Positions 40,743 through 48,753 of a stretch of 64,000 bases of DNA are shown one piece after another. The position numbers were made by a program, and so were the translations under genes. This DNA comes from Quadrisphaera setariae (GTDB taxonomy: Bacteria > Actinomycetota > Actinomycetes > Actinomycetales > Quadrisphaeraceae). Position 1 is the first letter of the stretch. The number at the start of each line of letters is the position of its first letter. The stretch lies in the NCBI RefSeq assembly GCF_008041935.1, contig NZ_VKAC01000008.1, positions 1-64,000 on the forward strand, given 5' to 3'. The notes beneath the pieces are model-generated. The model ran no database searches and was not told the origin of the DNA. It saw only the letters and a list, made by a program, of their open reading frames with translations.

Positions 40743-41450
40743 TCAGCTGGCGGCTCTGGAGGCGACCGCCGCGGCCTGGTCGCGGCCGGGGCGGTGTGCC
40801 AGCAGCACACCTGCGAAGCCCACTGCCAGCAACAGGGATGCAACCACCGGTCCCGCGCCGACACCCGCGACCAGGCCGGCCACCCGCACGGGCGCCGACA
40901 GCACCAGCGCCCAGCCGGCGCACCAGGGCACCGTGCGCCGCTGGCGCAGAGCGGCGACACCCAGCACGAGCACACCGACGAGCGCTCCGAGGCCGAACAG
41001 CACGTAGGCCCCCACCATGGCGGCGGGGGCATGCCCGTCCTCGGCTGCGGCGTAGGCGCTGGGGTCCGCGCCGGAGCGGGCGAACCCCAGCGCCGTCGCC
41101 GTCTCCACCGACAGCGCCACAGAGATGACGTAGGCGCTGCTGGTCAGCCAGGCGCCGGCCGCCGCCGTCCGCGGGGTGCGGCGGGCGAGGACCGCCGCGA
41201 CCGCCCAGGTTCCGGGAACGAGCAGGAGGGCCGCCAGCAGGCCGGTGGCGACGGCCACCTCGGTGAGCACCGGGTGCTCACCGGCGACCCGGACGACGTC
41301 GGCACTGGCGGGCGCCGGGCCGGCCGCAGCCACGAGGGCGTTGGTGAGGGCGAGCAGCAGGGCCCCGCTGACCGCGGCGGCAGCTGCGCCGGGCACGGGG
41401 AAGGGCGCGGCCCGGGCGACGACCGCGGCAGGGAGCGGCGCGGTGGTCAC
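40743..41450 (-). CDS. Multi-pass membrane protein, unknown family
   Basis: A 235-residue protein with about six hydrophobic helices and short loops (for example VSGALLLALTNALVAAAG, GLLAALLLVPGTWAVAAVLA, AYVLFGLGALVGVLVLGVAAL, VVASLLLAVGFAGVLLAH). I see no transporter motif. The start overlaps the kinase-like gene by ATGA. Its last ~25 codons lie in the direct repeat, and a copy of that end exists at 39935-40005. The 3' end overlaps the tail of P3 by position. Confidence 0.7.
   Translation of the reverse strand: MTTAPLPAAVVARAAPFPVPGAAAAAVSGALLLALTNALVAAAGPAPASADVVRVAGEHPVLTEVAVATGLLAALLLVPGTWAVAAVLARRTPRTAAAGAWLTSSAYVISVALSVETATALGFARSGADPSAYAAAEDGHAPAAMVGAYVLFGLGALVGVLVLGVAALRQRRTVPWCAGWALVLSAPVRVAGLVAGVGAGPVVASLLLAVGFAGVLLAHRPGRDQAAAVASRAAS
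40756..40855. repeat. ~100-bp direct repeat, right copy
   Basis: Partner of 39911-40010 in the same orientation. Here it forms the 3' end of the membrane-protein gene. On the plus strand it still reads LEATAA, the last residues of a RidA protein, which hints that both copies derive from one ridA/membrane-gene junction. Confidence 0.75.
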
Positions 41451-42607
41451 GACGCGCGCCCTGAGCGCTGCGCCGCACGGCTGGACCTGTCGGCGTCGTC
41501 GAACTGGTCGACGAGGAAGGCGCTGAGCGCCAGCCGCTCGGCCACGAGCGCACCTGCCCCTGCCTCGCCCCTGCCGACGAGGTGGTACGGCACCGCGTCG
41601 AGGCCGCTGCGCAGCAGGGCGGAGGCGGCGAAGGCCCAGCGGACGTCCCGCTCAGGAACGCGCACCCCTTCCGCAGCCAGTCCGTCGAGGTAGGCGGGGA
41701 CGACGACGCCGACCACGCCGGGCAGCTCCGCCGCCGGCAGGAGGCTCGCGTGGACGGGCCCGACCACCAGCTGGCCGAGGTCGAAGCCGAGGGCGTGCGG
41801 GCTGGTGAAGCTGACGTCGATGGCTACGAAGCCGTCCGGCTCGTCGGCGGGTACGAGGAGGTTCTGCGGGCTCGCGTCGCCGTGTGGAAGGGCCTGCCGG
41901 TGGTCGTCGAGCCGGTCGAGCACCTCACTGACCCGCTCCCCCGCCCGCCGCAGTCGCTGGCGCAGCTGACCGTGCGGCACCAGCCACGGGTGCTGCCACA
42001 GCGCGTCGTCGGACAGCGGAGCCAGGCCGCGCAGCGGGACCGACCGCTCGGCGTACATGCGCAGCGCGAAGCCCGGCGGGAGCCCACCGACGGCCAGCAC
42101 CTCGGGCGCCGTGGCGCGCGCGTTCCAGCGGCCGAGCAGGTGGGCCGCCCGGGCGTACCGGGCCAGGTCCCACGGGTCGGGGTGCTCGACGACGTCCTCC
42201 ATCCAGACGGCGGCGCGGTCGTCGGGGAGCTCCACCACGCGGTGCAGCACCGGGCTGCGCATCCCGGCGGGCAGGCAGCCCTGCACGCGGGGGTCCCAGA
42301 GCGCGAGCTCCGCCCGCCACGGGAACTGCTCCACGAACTGCGCGGCCATCGGCGGTGGCAGCTGCGCCAGCACCGGCCAGTGGCGCACGTGCTGCAGGAC
42401 CTTGCAGAAGAGCGACCAGGGGTGCCCGTCGGCGTCGCGACCCCGCAGGCGGTGCAGGGAGCCAGTGGCAGGGGAGCCGGAGGCGTAGTCGACGCCCTCC
42501 AGCCGCCAGGCGCCGTCGGGTCTGACTGCCAGTGCCTGCTGCAGGAGGTCGGTCACCGCCTCGCGCTCCGCCGCCGGGGTGGTGTCCAGCAGTGCGGCCA
42601 CGTCCAT
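41447..42607 (-). CDS. Aminoglycoside-phosphotransferase-like kinase
   Basis: A 386-residue protein of the APH/choline-kinase fold. The catalytic loop is ALPHGDASPQNLLV (Asp base, Asn ligand) and the metal Asp is in FVAIDVSF. The N-lobe is divergent: WSLFCKVLQH may hold the ATP Lys. The substrate is unknown; maltokinase-like and phosphotransferase paralogues are abundant in actinobacteria. It diverges from the MarR gene at 42673, whose twin operators lie directly before both starts. Confidence 0.75.
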   Translation of the reverse strand: MDVAALLDTTPAAEREAVTDLLQQALAVRPDGAWRLEGVDYASGSPATGSLHRLRGRDADGHPWSLFCKVLQHVRHWPVLAQLPPPMAAQFVEQFPWRAELALWDPRVQGCLPAGMRSPVLHRVVELPDDRAAVWMEDVVEHPDPWDLARYARAAHLLGRWNARATAPEVLAVGGLPPGFALRMYAERSVPLRGLAPLSDDALWQHPWLVPHGQLRQRLRRAGERVSEVLDRLDDHRQALPHGDASPQNLLVPADEPDGFVAIDVSFTSPHALGFDLGQLVVGPVHASLLPAAELPGVVGVVVPAYLDGLAAEGVRVPERDVRWAFAASALLRSGLDAVPYHLVGRGEAGAGALVAERLALSAFLVDQFDDADRSSRAAQRSGRAS

Positions 42608-42621
42608 GACCGACCTCCAGA

Positions 42622-42638
42622 GGTAAGGTTGCCTTCCT
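42622..42638. promoter_or_regulatory. MarR operator-like dyad 1
   Basis: GGTAAGGTTGCCTTCCT fits GGTnAGGnnnCCTnACC with two mismatches in the last arm. It is 14 bases upstream of the kinase-like gene's ATG. Confidence 0.6.
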
Positions 42639-42655
42639 AGTTCGGTGACGAGAAA

Positions 42656-42672
42656 GGTAAGGCTGCCTGACC
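42656..42672. promoter_or_regulatory. MarR operator-like dyad 2
   Basis: GGTAAGGCTGCCTGACC fits GGTnAGGnnnCCTnACC exactly and ends at the base before the marR ATG. Its spacing of 34 bases from dyad 1 is about three helical turns. Binding would block both divergent genes. Confidence 0.7.
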
Positions 42673-43158
42673 ATGTCGGTCAAGGGTCATGGCGACGCTC
42701 CCGCGCAGGACGTGCCCGACCACGTCCTCGCCCTGCTCGGGACGCTCCTCGACGGGCTCCGCCGCGACGTCAAGGCCGCACAGGTGAGCCGTGCGGGCCT
42801 CGACGACGAGATGCGCGGCCTGCGCTCCTCGCAGCTGCGGCTGCTGAGCCTCACCCCGGCAGACGGTCTGCGCGTCACCGACCTCGCCGAGCGGCTCGGC
42901 ATGACCAAGCAGGCCCTCGGTGAGTTCGCCACCGCCCTGGAGGACCGGCGGCTGCTCGAGAGCGTGCGCGACCCCGCGGACCGACGGGTGCGCATCCTGC
43001 GCCCGACCCAGCGCGGGCTCCTCGCGGCCAGACAGGCGACCGACGTCATCGCGGAGGTGGAGGTGCGCTGGCGCGAGCGCCTCGGTGCGGAGCGGTGGGA
43101 CCTGCTGCGCGAGCTGCTCGTCGCGGCCGCCCGCAGCGCCGACGAGACCCTCGCCTGA
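42673..43158 (+). CDS. MarR-family transcriptional regulator
   Basis: A 161-residue winged-helix protein: LRVTDLAERLGMTKQALGEF is the recognition HTH and VRDPADRRVRILRPTQRG the wing. No ribosome site precedes the ATG because the operator occupies this place, so the mRNA may be leaderless. It probably represses itself and the divergent kinase-like gene. Confidence 0.87.
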   Translation: MSVKGHGDAPAQDVPDHVLALLGTLLDGLRRDVKAAQVSRAGLDDEMRGLRSSQLRLLSLTPADGLRVTDLAERLGMTKQALGEFATALEDRRLLESVRDPADRRVRILRPTQRGLLAARQATDVIAEVEVRWRERLGAERWDLLRELLVAAARSADETLA

Positions 43159-43174
43159 CCGCGTCCCGACCCGC

Positions 43175-43771
43175 TCAGGAGGACGACGGCGGACGCCACC
43201 CCGGGTCCCGCCCGGCGAGGCCGAGCGCCCGCTCGAACGGCGGCGCCCCGTCGTCGACCGGGACCACGGGACCGAACAGCCCCTCGCGCTTCCACTGGTC
43301 CCCGGGCGCAGCGACGGCGGTGGTGAACGCGAGCACGACCGCCGCCGACGCGTCGTCCACCTCGTAGTCCTGGCCCGTCGCTCGAGCCAGGTCCCAGCCG
43401 TGCAGCACGACCTCGTCGAGCGCCACCGCGACGGCGTCAGGTCCCTCCATCACCACACCGCCGGCCTCGAGCTGCCGGCCGTACTGCGCCGGGTCGAGCC
43501 AGGCGGCCGCGAGCGCCGTGAGCCGCGCCGGTGCGAGCTGGCGCCATGAGGGGTGGAGCCCCGCGAGTGCAGGCGCGTCACCGTCGCCCTCGCCGTCCGG
43601 ACCCGGGGCTCCGGGGGTGAAGGCGAGCGACAGCCCGAGGAGGTGGGCCAGCAGCCACGTCACGTCCCGGCCGTCACACGGTGTCGGTGAGTGCAGCTGG
43701 TCGTCGCGGACGCCGAGGGCCACCCGGGCGGTCTCGGCGCAGGCGGGGCGAAGGTCCAGAAGGTCGTCCAT
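43175..43771 (-). CDS. TIGR03086-type DinB/maleylpyruvate-isomerase-like protein
   Basis: About 198 residues. The pattern LHSPTPCDGRDVTWLLAHLL followed by VLHGWDLARATGQ (metal-binding His residues) is typical of the TIGR03086/mycothiol-dependent DinB-like family common in actinobacteria. The reaction is unknown; relatives use mycothiol. The ATG at 43771 fits the family start better than an upstream ATG at 43879, which would overlap the lipoprotein gene. Confidence 0.78.
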   Translation of the reverse strand: MDDLLDLRPACAETARVALGVRDDQLHSPTPCDGRDVTWLLAHLLGLSLAFTPGAPGPDGEGDGDAPALAGLHPSWRQLAPARLTALAAAWLDPAQYGRQLEAGGVVMEGPDAVAVALDEVVLHGWDLARATGQDYEVDDASAAVVLAFTTAVAAPGDQWKREGLFGPVVPVDDGAPPFERALGLAGRDPGWRPPSSS

Positions 43772-43875
43772 GCGGGACAGACCGCACGAGGCGGCGGCAC
43801 TCATCGCCCCGGAGGACGGCGCAGCACGACGAGTCGTCGACGGGTGGGGTGGACTGGTCACGAGGACGTCGAACG

Positions 43876-44574
43876 TCACCCCGTGGAGCTGGCACTCGCG
43901 CTCTGGCGCTCCAGCTCACGGGCAAGGTCGGCGCGCTGGGCCGCGGTGGCCGCCATCGAGCTCTCCACGAAGGCGAGGAGCCGGTCGCGGCTGGTGCTGT
44001 CCGCACTCTCCGCAGGACCTGCGTCTCCGGGCACCACGACGCAGCGCTGGTGGAGCACCCCGTCGTCGCGCACCGCGTAGACGCCCTGGTTACCGCCGAC
44101 GGTGAAGAAGACGCCCGCGTCCGCGTCGTACGCACCGAGCAGCAGCACGTACTCCCCCTCGGGCAGGGCACCCGCCCCCGGCGGCTGGCGCGAGAACAGG
44201 CGCATCCCGTGGGGGAAGCTCCCGACGAGCGACTCCACCGCACTGGTCTCCACCCACGACCCGTCGCCCGCCCAGAAGTCCGACGGCAGCGCTCTCCCCG
44301 TGACGTGGACCTGCGCCACTGCCTCGACGAACCCGGGCAGCGAGGAGGTGAGGTCGTCCGCGCTGGTCGGGGGCGCGCAGGGCGCGTACGTCGGCCCCGT
44401 CAGCGGCGCGGGCGGCGGTGACCGGGTCTGACCTGAGGTCGCCTCCGCCGGCGCCGCGGACTGATCGCCGGGCAGCGCCGCCCCCGTCGCTCCCCCGCCG
44501 CAGCCAGCCAGCCCCAGCAGGACGACGACGGCGACCGGGGCCAGCACAGCAGCGGCCACCGCCGTCGTCCTCAT
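43876..44574 (-). CDS. Putative lipoprotein
   Basis: A 232-residue exported protein. The signal MRTTAVAAAVLAPVAVVVLL ends in the lipobox LAGC, followed by a Gly/Ala/Pro linker. The mature part has strands such as EYVLLLGAYD, FFTVGGNQGVYAV and RCVVVPGD, and a helical C-terminus. No family is recognised. GGGAGG lies five bases before the ATG. Confidence 0.7.
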   Translation of the reverse strand: MRTTAVAAAVLAPVAVVVLLGLAGCGGGATGAALPGDQSAAPAEATSGQTRSPPPAPLTGPTYAPCAPPTSADDLTSSLPGFVEAVAQVHVTGRALPSDFWAGDGSWVETSAVESLVGSFPHGMRLFSRQPPGAGALPEGEYVLLLGAYDADAGVFFTVGGNQGVYAVRDDGVLHQRCVVVPGDAGPAESADSTSRDRLLAFVESSMAATAAQRADLARELERQSASASSTG

Positions 44575-44674
44575 CGAGCCTCCCGTGGGGTTGCCAGTGC
44601 GACACACACCCCTCCTCCGCGCGCGGGCCCCCGCGGGGTTGCACGCACCTGAGCGCTGCTCGTGCCCTACGGCG

Positions 44675-45130
44675 TCACGCAGGAACCGGCGGGGTCCACG
44701 ACATGTGGTGGCAGACCATGTCGAAGCCGTTGCGCAGGTAGGTGCGGTGAGCGTCGTGGCGGGCGTACCCGGTGTCGAGGTGCAGCTCGGCGCACCCGCG
44801 GGCCACGGTCTGCGCCTGCGCGTGCCGCAGCAGGAGCGCGCCCAGGCCCTGGCCGCGGTGCTCGGGCATCGCGACGAGGTCGTCGACGTAGAGGATCCGA
44901 CCCCACGCCATCGTGGTCAGCTCGCGGAAGCCCATGACCGCAGCCACGTCACCGTCGCGCTCGACGAAGACGACCTCGAAGCCCGCCGCCGCCTGCGCGC
45001 GCCACCGGCGGACGAACTCCTCCTCGTCGAGGTGGGGACGCAGCACGCGGTAGGCGGGGAAGCAGCGGCGCACAGCCGGCTCGTCGGTGGCGCGGAGCAC
45101 GTCGTCAGCACCCGCAGCGTCGCTGATCAT
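44675..45130 (-). CDS. GNAT-family N-acetyltransferase
   Basis: A 151-residue acetyltransferase. Motif A is LVAMPEHRGQGLGALLLRHA with the Q/RxxGxG/A acetyl-CoA loop, and the C-terminal LDTGYARHDAHRTYLRNGF is the usual beta-bulge segment. The substrate is unknown. The ATG overlaps the stop of the rhomboid-like fragment (ATGA). Confidence 0.85.
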   Translation of the reverse strand: MISDAAGADDVLRATDEPAVRRCFPAYRVLRPHLDEEEFVRRWRAQAAAGFEVVFVERDGDVAAVMGFRELTTMAWGRILYVDDLVAMPEHRGQGLGALLLRHAQAQTVARGCAELHLDTGYARHDAHRTYLRNGFDMVCHHMSWTPPVPA

Positions 45131-45525
45131 GCGCGGGAGCCTAGGCCCGCCCGCCCCGCGGCCCGGCGGTCCCGCACCAGCAGGGCGACACCCACCAGCG
45201 CGCCGAGCAGCGCGGCTCCGCCGTGCAGGTCCCCCAGGACGAGCAGCGCCAGCCCGCCGACCAGCGCCAGCGCCCCCGCGACCCGCGCGAGCACCGGACC
45301 GCGCACCACCGCGACCACGGCCGAGGCCGCGGCCAGGCCGAAGACCACCACGGAGTTGCCGGCGCCCACCGGCTGCACCACGGCACCCCAGAACTGCGCG
45401 CCGACGCCCGCCACGAGGCCGATGAGCGCGAACCGGCGAGCACCCCACGCCCGTTCGGCCAGCACCCCCACCACGGCGAGGCTCACGAGGTTGAGCACCG
45501 CCCCGGACGCGCCGCCGTCCTGCAC
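45127..45525 (-). pseudogene. Rhomboid-like membrane protein lacking its N-terminus
   Basis: The 132 codons have about five hydrophobic stretches. GASGAVLNLVSLAVVGVLAERAWGARRFALI resembles the middle of rhomboid-like proteins (N..N motif region), and VGAGNSVVVFGLAAA resembles the GxS region. The first membrane helix and loop of the family are missing. The frame begins at a GTG only 15 bases from a second truncated gene on the other strand. It may still be translated, because it overlaps the GNAT start. Confidence 0.5.
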
Positions 45526-45539
45526 GGTCAGGGACGTGA

Positions 45540-45692
45540 CCAGCCGCCACCACCGTCCACTCCGAGTTCCGCTGGCGCACCGGAGGCGTCGGCAGCGAGG
45601 TCATCCCCTGGGTGGTCACCGAGGACCCCGCGACGGGACAGATCACCGACCTCGAGGTGCAGGACTGGGACGACGGCCCCTACGACTGCTGA
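45540..45692 (+). pseudogene. C-terminal remnant of a secreted-protein paralogue
   Basis: Fifty codons ending at a TGA at 45690 read HSEFRWRTGG, EVIPWVVTEDPATGQITDL and EVQDWDDGPYDC. They match the last 50 residues of the protein at 46234-46800 (EVTPWVFTVDPGDQHITDV, EVQDWDGGGHTC). An in-frame TGA at 45537 and the missing signal and N-terminus show it is a fragment. Confidence 0.8.
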
Positions 45693-45776
45693 CACCGCGG
45701 TGCATCGGCGCCGCCCGCCCGCTCGCTCGCTCGCAATCCACTGGACCGGCGCAGCAGCACCGGTGACGATCGCCGC

Positions 45777-46187
45777 GTGACCCGGAAGCGCCGCGGACCC
45801 ACGTTCGCCCAGGTGGTGCAGGAGCTGCGCGAGGCCCCTGCAGCTCCGGTCGCCGAGCCGCCGGTCGGCCGGATGGTCGGTCCCGACCAGCTCTACGACC
45901 CGCGTGGGCACCGCTTCCAGCGCGTCGCCCGTGACCTCAGCCCGGCGGTGGCCCTCGCCGAGGTCACGGCGGGTGCTCAGGTGGCGTGGGACCGGTGCGG
46001 GTGCGCCGGGTGCTGCGGTCTGGACTGGCTCGACGCCCAGCACGTGGCCCGGCTGGTCGCGGCCGGAGCGCCCTCGCCGCGCCGCCGCAGGGACCCGGTC
46101 TCCCACCTGTCGGCGTGGGAGGCGGACGACGGGTCCGTCGTCGTCCTGGCGGTGGCCGACGTGCGCTGGGGGGACGTCCTGGCCTGA
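45777..46187 (+). CDS. Hypothetical Cys-rich small protein
   Basis: A 136-residue protein I do not recognise. It has a basic start, a CGCAGCCGLDWL cluster at residues ~74-86 that might bind metal, and strands DGSVVVLAVADVRWGDVL at the end. No signal is seen. It lies between two copies of a secreted-protein gene. Confidence 0.55.
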   Translation: MTRKRRGPTFAQVVQELREAPAAPVAEPPVGRMVGPDQLYDPRGHRFQRVARDLSPAVALAEVTAGAQVAWDRCGCAGCCGLDWLDAQHVARLVAAGAPSPRRRRDPVSHLSAWEADDGSVVVLAVADVRWGDVLA

Positions 46188-46233
46188 GTGCGCGGTCCCC
46201 CCAGGGGATGACGACGGCCGCGCAGGGAGCGTG

Positions 46234-46800
46234 ATGTGCTCGACCATGGTCTCCCGCACCAGGCGCGTGCGACGGCTGCGCCTCGCGGCCGCGGGAGCCG
46301 CTGCGGCGCTCGTGCTGACCGGGACCGGTGTCTGGCTGGCGACCACGCCCACCCCGCCCTCGGTGCCCGTCCCGCTGAGCCTCCTGCAGCGGCACGACCT
46401 GCACGCCCGCGTGCTGCTGGTCGCTCGCGAGGTGGAGGACCCCTCGTCCACGCCGTCCCCGCAGGAGCGGGCCACCCACCTCGCAGACCGCGCGGACCTG
46501 CGGGGGGAGGCCGTCACCGACGTCGCGGCCTACGCCCAGAAGACCGCCGACGAACAGGCCGTGCTGGCCCGGACGGGCAGCCCCGTGACCGACACGGAGG
46601 TGGAGCTCGAGAGCATGTCCGCCACGAGGCAGCTGGGCGGTCCGCTCCGCGTGTGCGCCCGCATCCACTCCACGCACGACGTGCAGACGGGGCCGGCGTG
46701 GCAGGAGGTCACCCCGTGGGTCTTCACCGTCGACCCGGGCGACCAGCACATCACCGACGTCGAGGTGCAGGACTGGGACGGCGGCGGCCACACCTGCTGA
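46234..46800 (+). CDS. Secreted or membrane-anchored hypothetical protein
   Basis: A 188-residue protein. A basic N-terminus and a hydrophobic helix (~12-35, AAAGAAAALVLTGTGVWLA) are a signal or anchor. The mature part is helical first (ATHLADRADLRGEAVTDVA) and ends in strands TPWVFTVDPGD and ITDVEVQDWD. The ATG at 46234 has GGGAG five bases upstream. A truncated paralogue lies at 45540. The family is unknown to me. Confidence 0.65.
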   Translation: MCSTMVSRTRRVRRLRLAAAGAAAALVLTGTGVWLATTPTPPSVPVPLSLLQRHDLHARVLLVAREVEDPSSTPSPQERATHLADRADLRGEAVTDVAAYAQKTADEQAVLARTGSPVTDTEVELESMSATRQLGGPLRVCARIHSTHDVQTGPAWQEVTPWVFTVDPGDQHITDVEVQDWDGGGHTC

Positions 46801-46827
46801 CCGGCTCGTCCAGCGTGGTCGGTGCGG

Positions 46828-47595
46828 TCAGTGCATGTGCATGCCGCCGTCCACGCTGAAGGTCGTCCCGTTGACGAAGCCGGCGCCGTCGGAGAGCAGG
46901 AACGCCGCCACCTCGGCGACGTCGGTCGGCTGCCCGACGCGTCCCGCGGGGATCCCGGAGGCCATGCGGGCCTTGCGCTGCTCGTCCAGCGCGCCGCCCA
47001 TGATGTCGGTGTCCACCGGCCCCGGGACCAGCGCGTTCACGGTGACCCCGTGCGGGCCCAGCTCGCGCGCGGCGCCGCGCGCCAGACCGAGCACCGCGGC
47101 CTTCGCCGCCGCGTAGGCCGACTTCGAGAACGTGCCCCCACCGTCGAGCGCCGTCACCGACGACGTCAGCACGATCCGTCCCCGCCCGACCGCCACCATG
47201 CGCCGTCCGGCCTCCTGCACCAGCAGCAGCGAGCCGGTGGCGTTGACCGCCATGACCCGGTCCCACTCGGCCAGCGTCACCTCCAGGAGCGGCGTCGGGC
47301 TGGGGATGCCTGCGAGGTTCACCAGCCCCGTGACGGGCGGCAGCTGCTCGTCGGCCGCGCGGAAGGCGGCGGCGACGTCGTCCGGGGAGGTGACGTCGCA
47401 CGCGAGCCCCAGCGCCGTGGCGCCGTCGACCAGCTCCCCCGCCAGCTCGGAGGCGCGCCGCTGGACGCCCTCGCCGTCGACGTCCAGGAGCAGCAGGCTC
47501 CAGCCGTCGCGGGCGAGCCGGTGCGCCACCGCCCTGCCGATCCCCCGCTCCGAGCCCGCCCCCGTCACCACCGCTGTCCTGCCGCTCACCTGCAC
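46828..47595 (-). CDS. Short-chain dehydrogenase/reductase
   Basis: A 255-residue classical SDR: VVTGAGSERGIGRAVAHRLA (NAD(P) motif), NLAGI, catalytic Ser in VLTSSVTALDG and YxxxK in SAYAAAKAA. The Asp in LLLDVDGE after strand 2 favours NAD. The substrate is unknown. The GTG at 47595 has GAGGGGG upstream. It follows the esterase gene in the same direction. Confidence 0.87.
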   Translation of the reverse strand: MQVSGRTAVVTGAGSERGIGRAVAHRLARDGWSLLLLDVDGEGVQRRASELAGELVDGATALGLACDVTSPDDVAAAFRAADEQLPPVTGLVNLAGIPSPTPLLEVTLAEWDRVMAVNATGSLLLVQEAGRRMVAVGRGRIVLTSSVTALDGGGTFSKSAYAAAKAAVLGLARGAARELGPHGVTVNALVPGPVDTDIMGGALDEQRKARMASGIPAGRVGQPTDVAEVAAFLLSDGAGFVNGTTFSVDGGMHMH

Positions 47596-47645
47596 CGCGC
47601 TCCCCCTCGTCGTCGTCGAACTCCGCCGCAAGCCCTCGAGCTGCC

Positions 47646-48668
47646 TCAGCCGAGGTGGCGGCGGAAGAACTCCACCGCGGCCACCTCGTCGACGGACCCG
47701 CCGCCCTCGTGGCCGTTGTACGGCCACACCTCGATCTCCTTGTGGACGGACGCGTCGGCGCCGCCCCACTCGGCGTGCGCGGCGAACGGTCCCGACGGCG
47801 GGACGACGGCGTCCATGAGCGCTGCCGTGAACCGGGCCGGTGCGCGGCCGCGGCGGGCGAAGCCCACCCCGTCGATGTGGTCCAGCGTGCGGTGCACGGC
47901 GTCGACCTCGTCGCGGTGGACGGCGAGGTAGCGGACCAGCTCGTGGAAGGGGTCGGCGTCGGTGATCGTCATCGCGCGGCGGATGTCGCACAGGAACGGC
48001 ACGTGCGCCACGACCGCGCCCACGTCGGGCACGAGCGCCCCCGCGGCGATGGCCATGGCCCCGCCCTGGCTGCCGCCGTAGACCGCCACCCGCGCGCTGT
48101 CGACCACGGCCAGGGTCCGCGCGGCGTCGACGGCGCGGGCCGCGTCGGTGAACAGCCGGCGGTAGTAGGAGGTCTCCGGGGAGGTGATCCCGCGCGTCAT
48201 GACGCCGGGGAACTGCGGGGAGTGGCTGAGCGGGTCGGCGGTGCCGAGGTCGGGGGTGGTGCCGCGGCTCCACGTCGAGCCCTGCCCGCGGGTGTCCACG
48301 TGGAGGTGGGCGAACCCGCAGCTGGCGAAGAGCAGGTCGTCGGCGGGCTCACCGCGCCCACCGCCGTACCCGACGAACTGCACCACCGTCGGCAGCCCTC
48401 GCCCGGAGGCCTCGGCTGCGGCGACCGCACCGGCCGGCACCCGCAGCCAGGCCCGGACCGGCTGCCCGTCGAAGCCCGGGAAGGTGACGTCGTAGACGTC
48501 GACGGAGGTCAGCGGCGTGGGCTGGGGGACGACGACGACGTCGCCGCCGGCCGCGCGCGCCTGCGCGAGCGTGGAGTCCCAGAAGTCGACGAGCCCCTCC
48601 GGGTCTCGGTGGGCGCTGCGGTGGGTACGGAGCTGGTCCAGCGGCATGTCGGTGAGCACGAGCGCCAT
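47646..48668 (-). CDS. Acetylxylan esterase / cephalosporin-C deacetylase-like hydrolase (CE7)
   Basis: A 340-residue alpha/beta hydrolase. DMPLDQLR at the start, HVDTRGQGSTW, the nucleophile VYGGSQGGAM, the acid ALMDAVVPPSG and His in YNGHEGG define the CE7 family. Such enzymes remove acetyl groups from xylo-oligosaccharides and are usually cytoplasmic hexamers; no signal is present here. I start at the ATG at 48668; MATAQPP at 48749 would run up to the next gene's start. Confidence 0.87.
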   Translation of the reverse strand: MALVLTDMPLDQLRTHRSAHRDPEGLVDFWDSTLAQARAAGGDVVVVPQPTPLTSVDVYDVTFPGFDGQPVRAWLRVPAGAVAAAEASGRGLPTVVQFVGYGGGRGEPADDLLFASCGFAHLHVDTRGQGSTWSRGTTPDLGTADPLSHSPQFPGVMTRGITSPETSYYRRLFTDAARAVDAARTLAVVDSARVAVYGGSQGGAMAIAAGALVPDVGAVVAHVPFLCDIRRAMTITDADPFHELVRYLAVHRDEVDAVHRTLDHIDGVGFARRGRAPARFTAALMDAVVPPSGPFAAHAEWGGADASVHKEIEVWPYNGHEGGGSVDEVAAVEFFRRHLG

Positions 48669-48753
48669 CGTGGCCCGCGCGGCGCGGTGGTCGCCCGTCG
48701 GGTGCACGGGCGCCGTCTGGAACAGGCTCGGCGGCTGCGCTGTTGCCACGCGC

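Noticed and set aside
40425-41693. Long plus-strand frame from P3 into the next genes
   Set aside because: Only its first ~100 codons are P-like. The rest is antisense of the membrane-protein gene and exists because the P3 stop codon is lost.
42608-42660. Mycothiol or iron-responsive box upstream of marR
   Set aside because: The symmetry fits a MarR-type dyad better, and the iron-box pattern (TTAGGTTAGGC-like) is only partly present.
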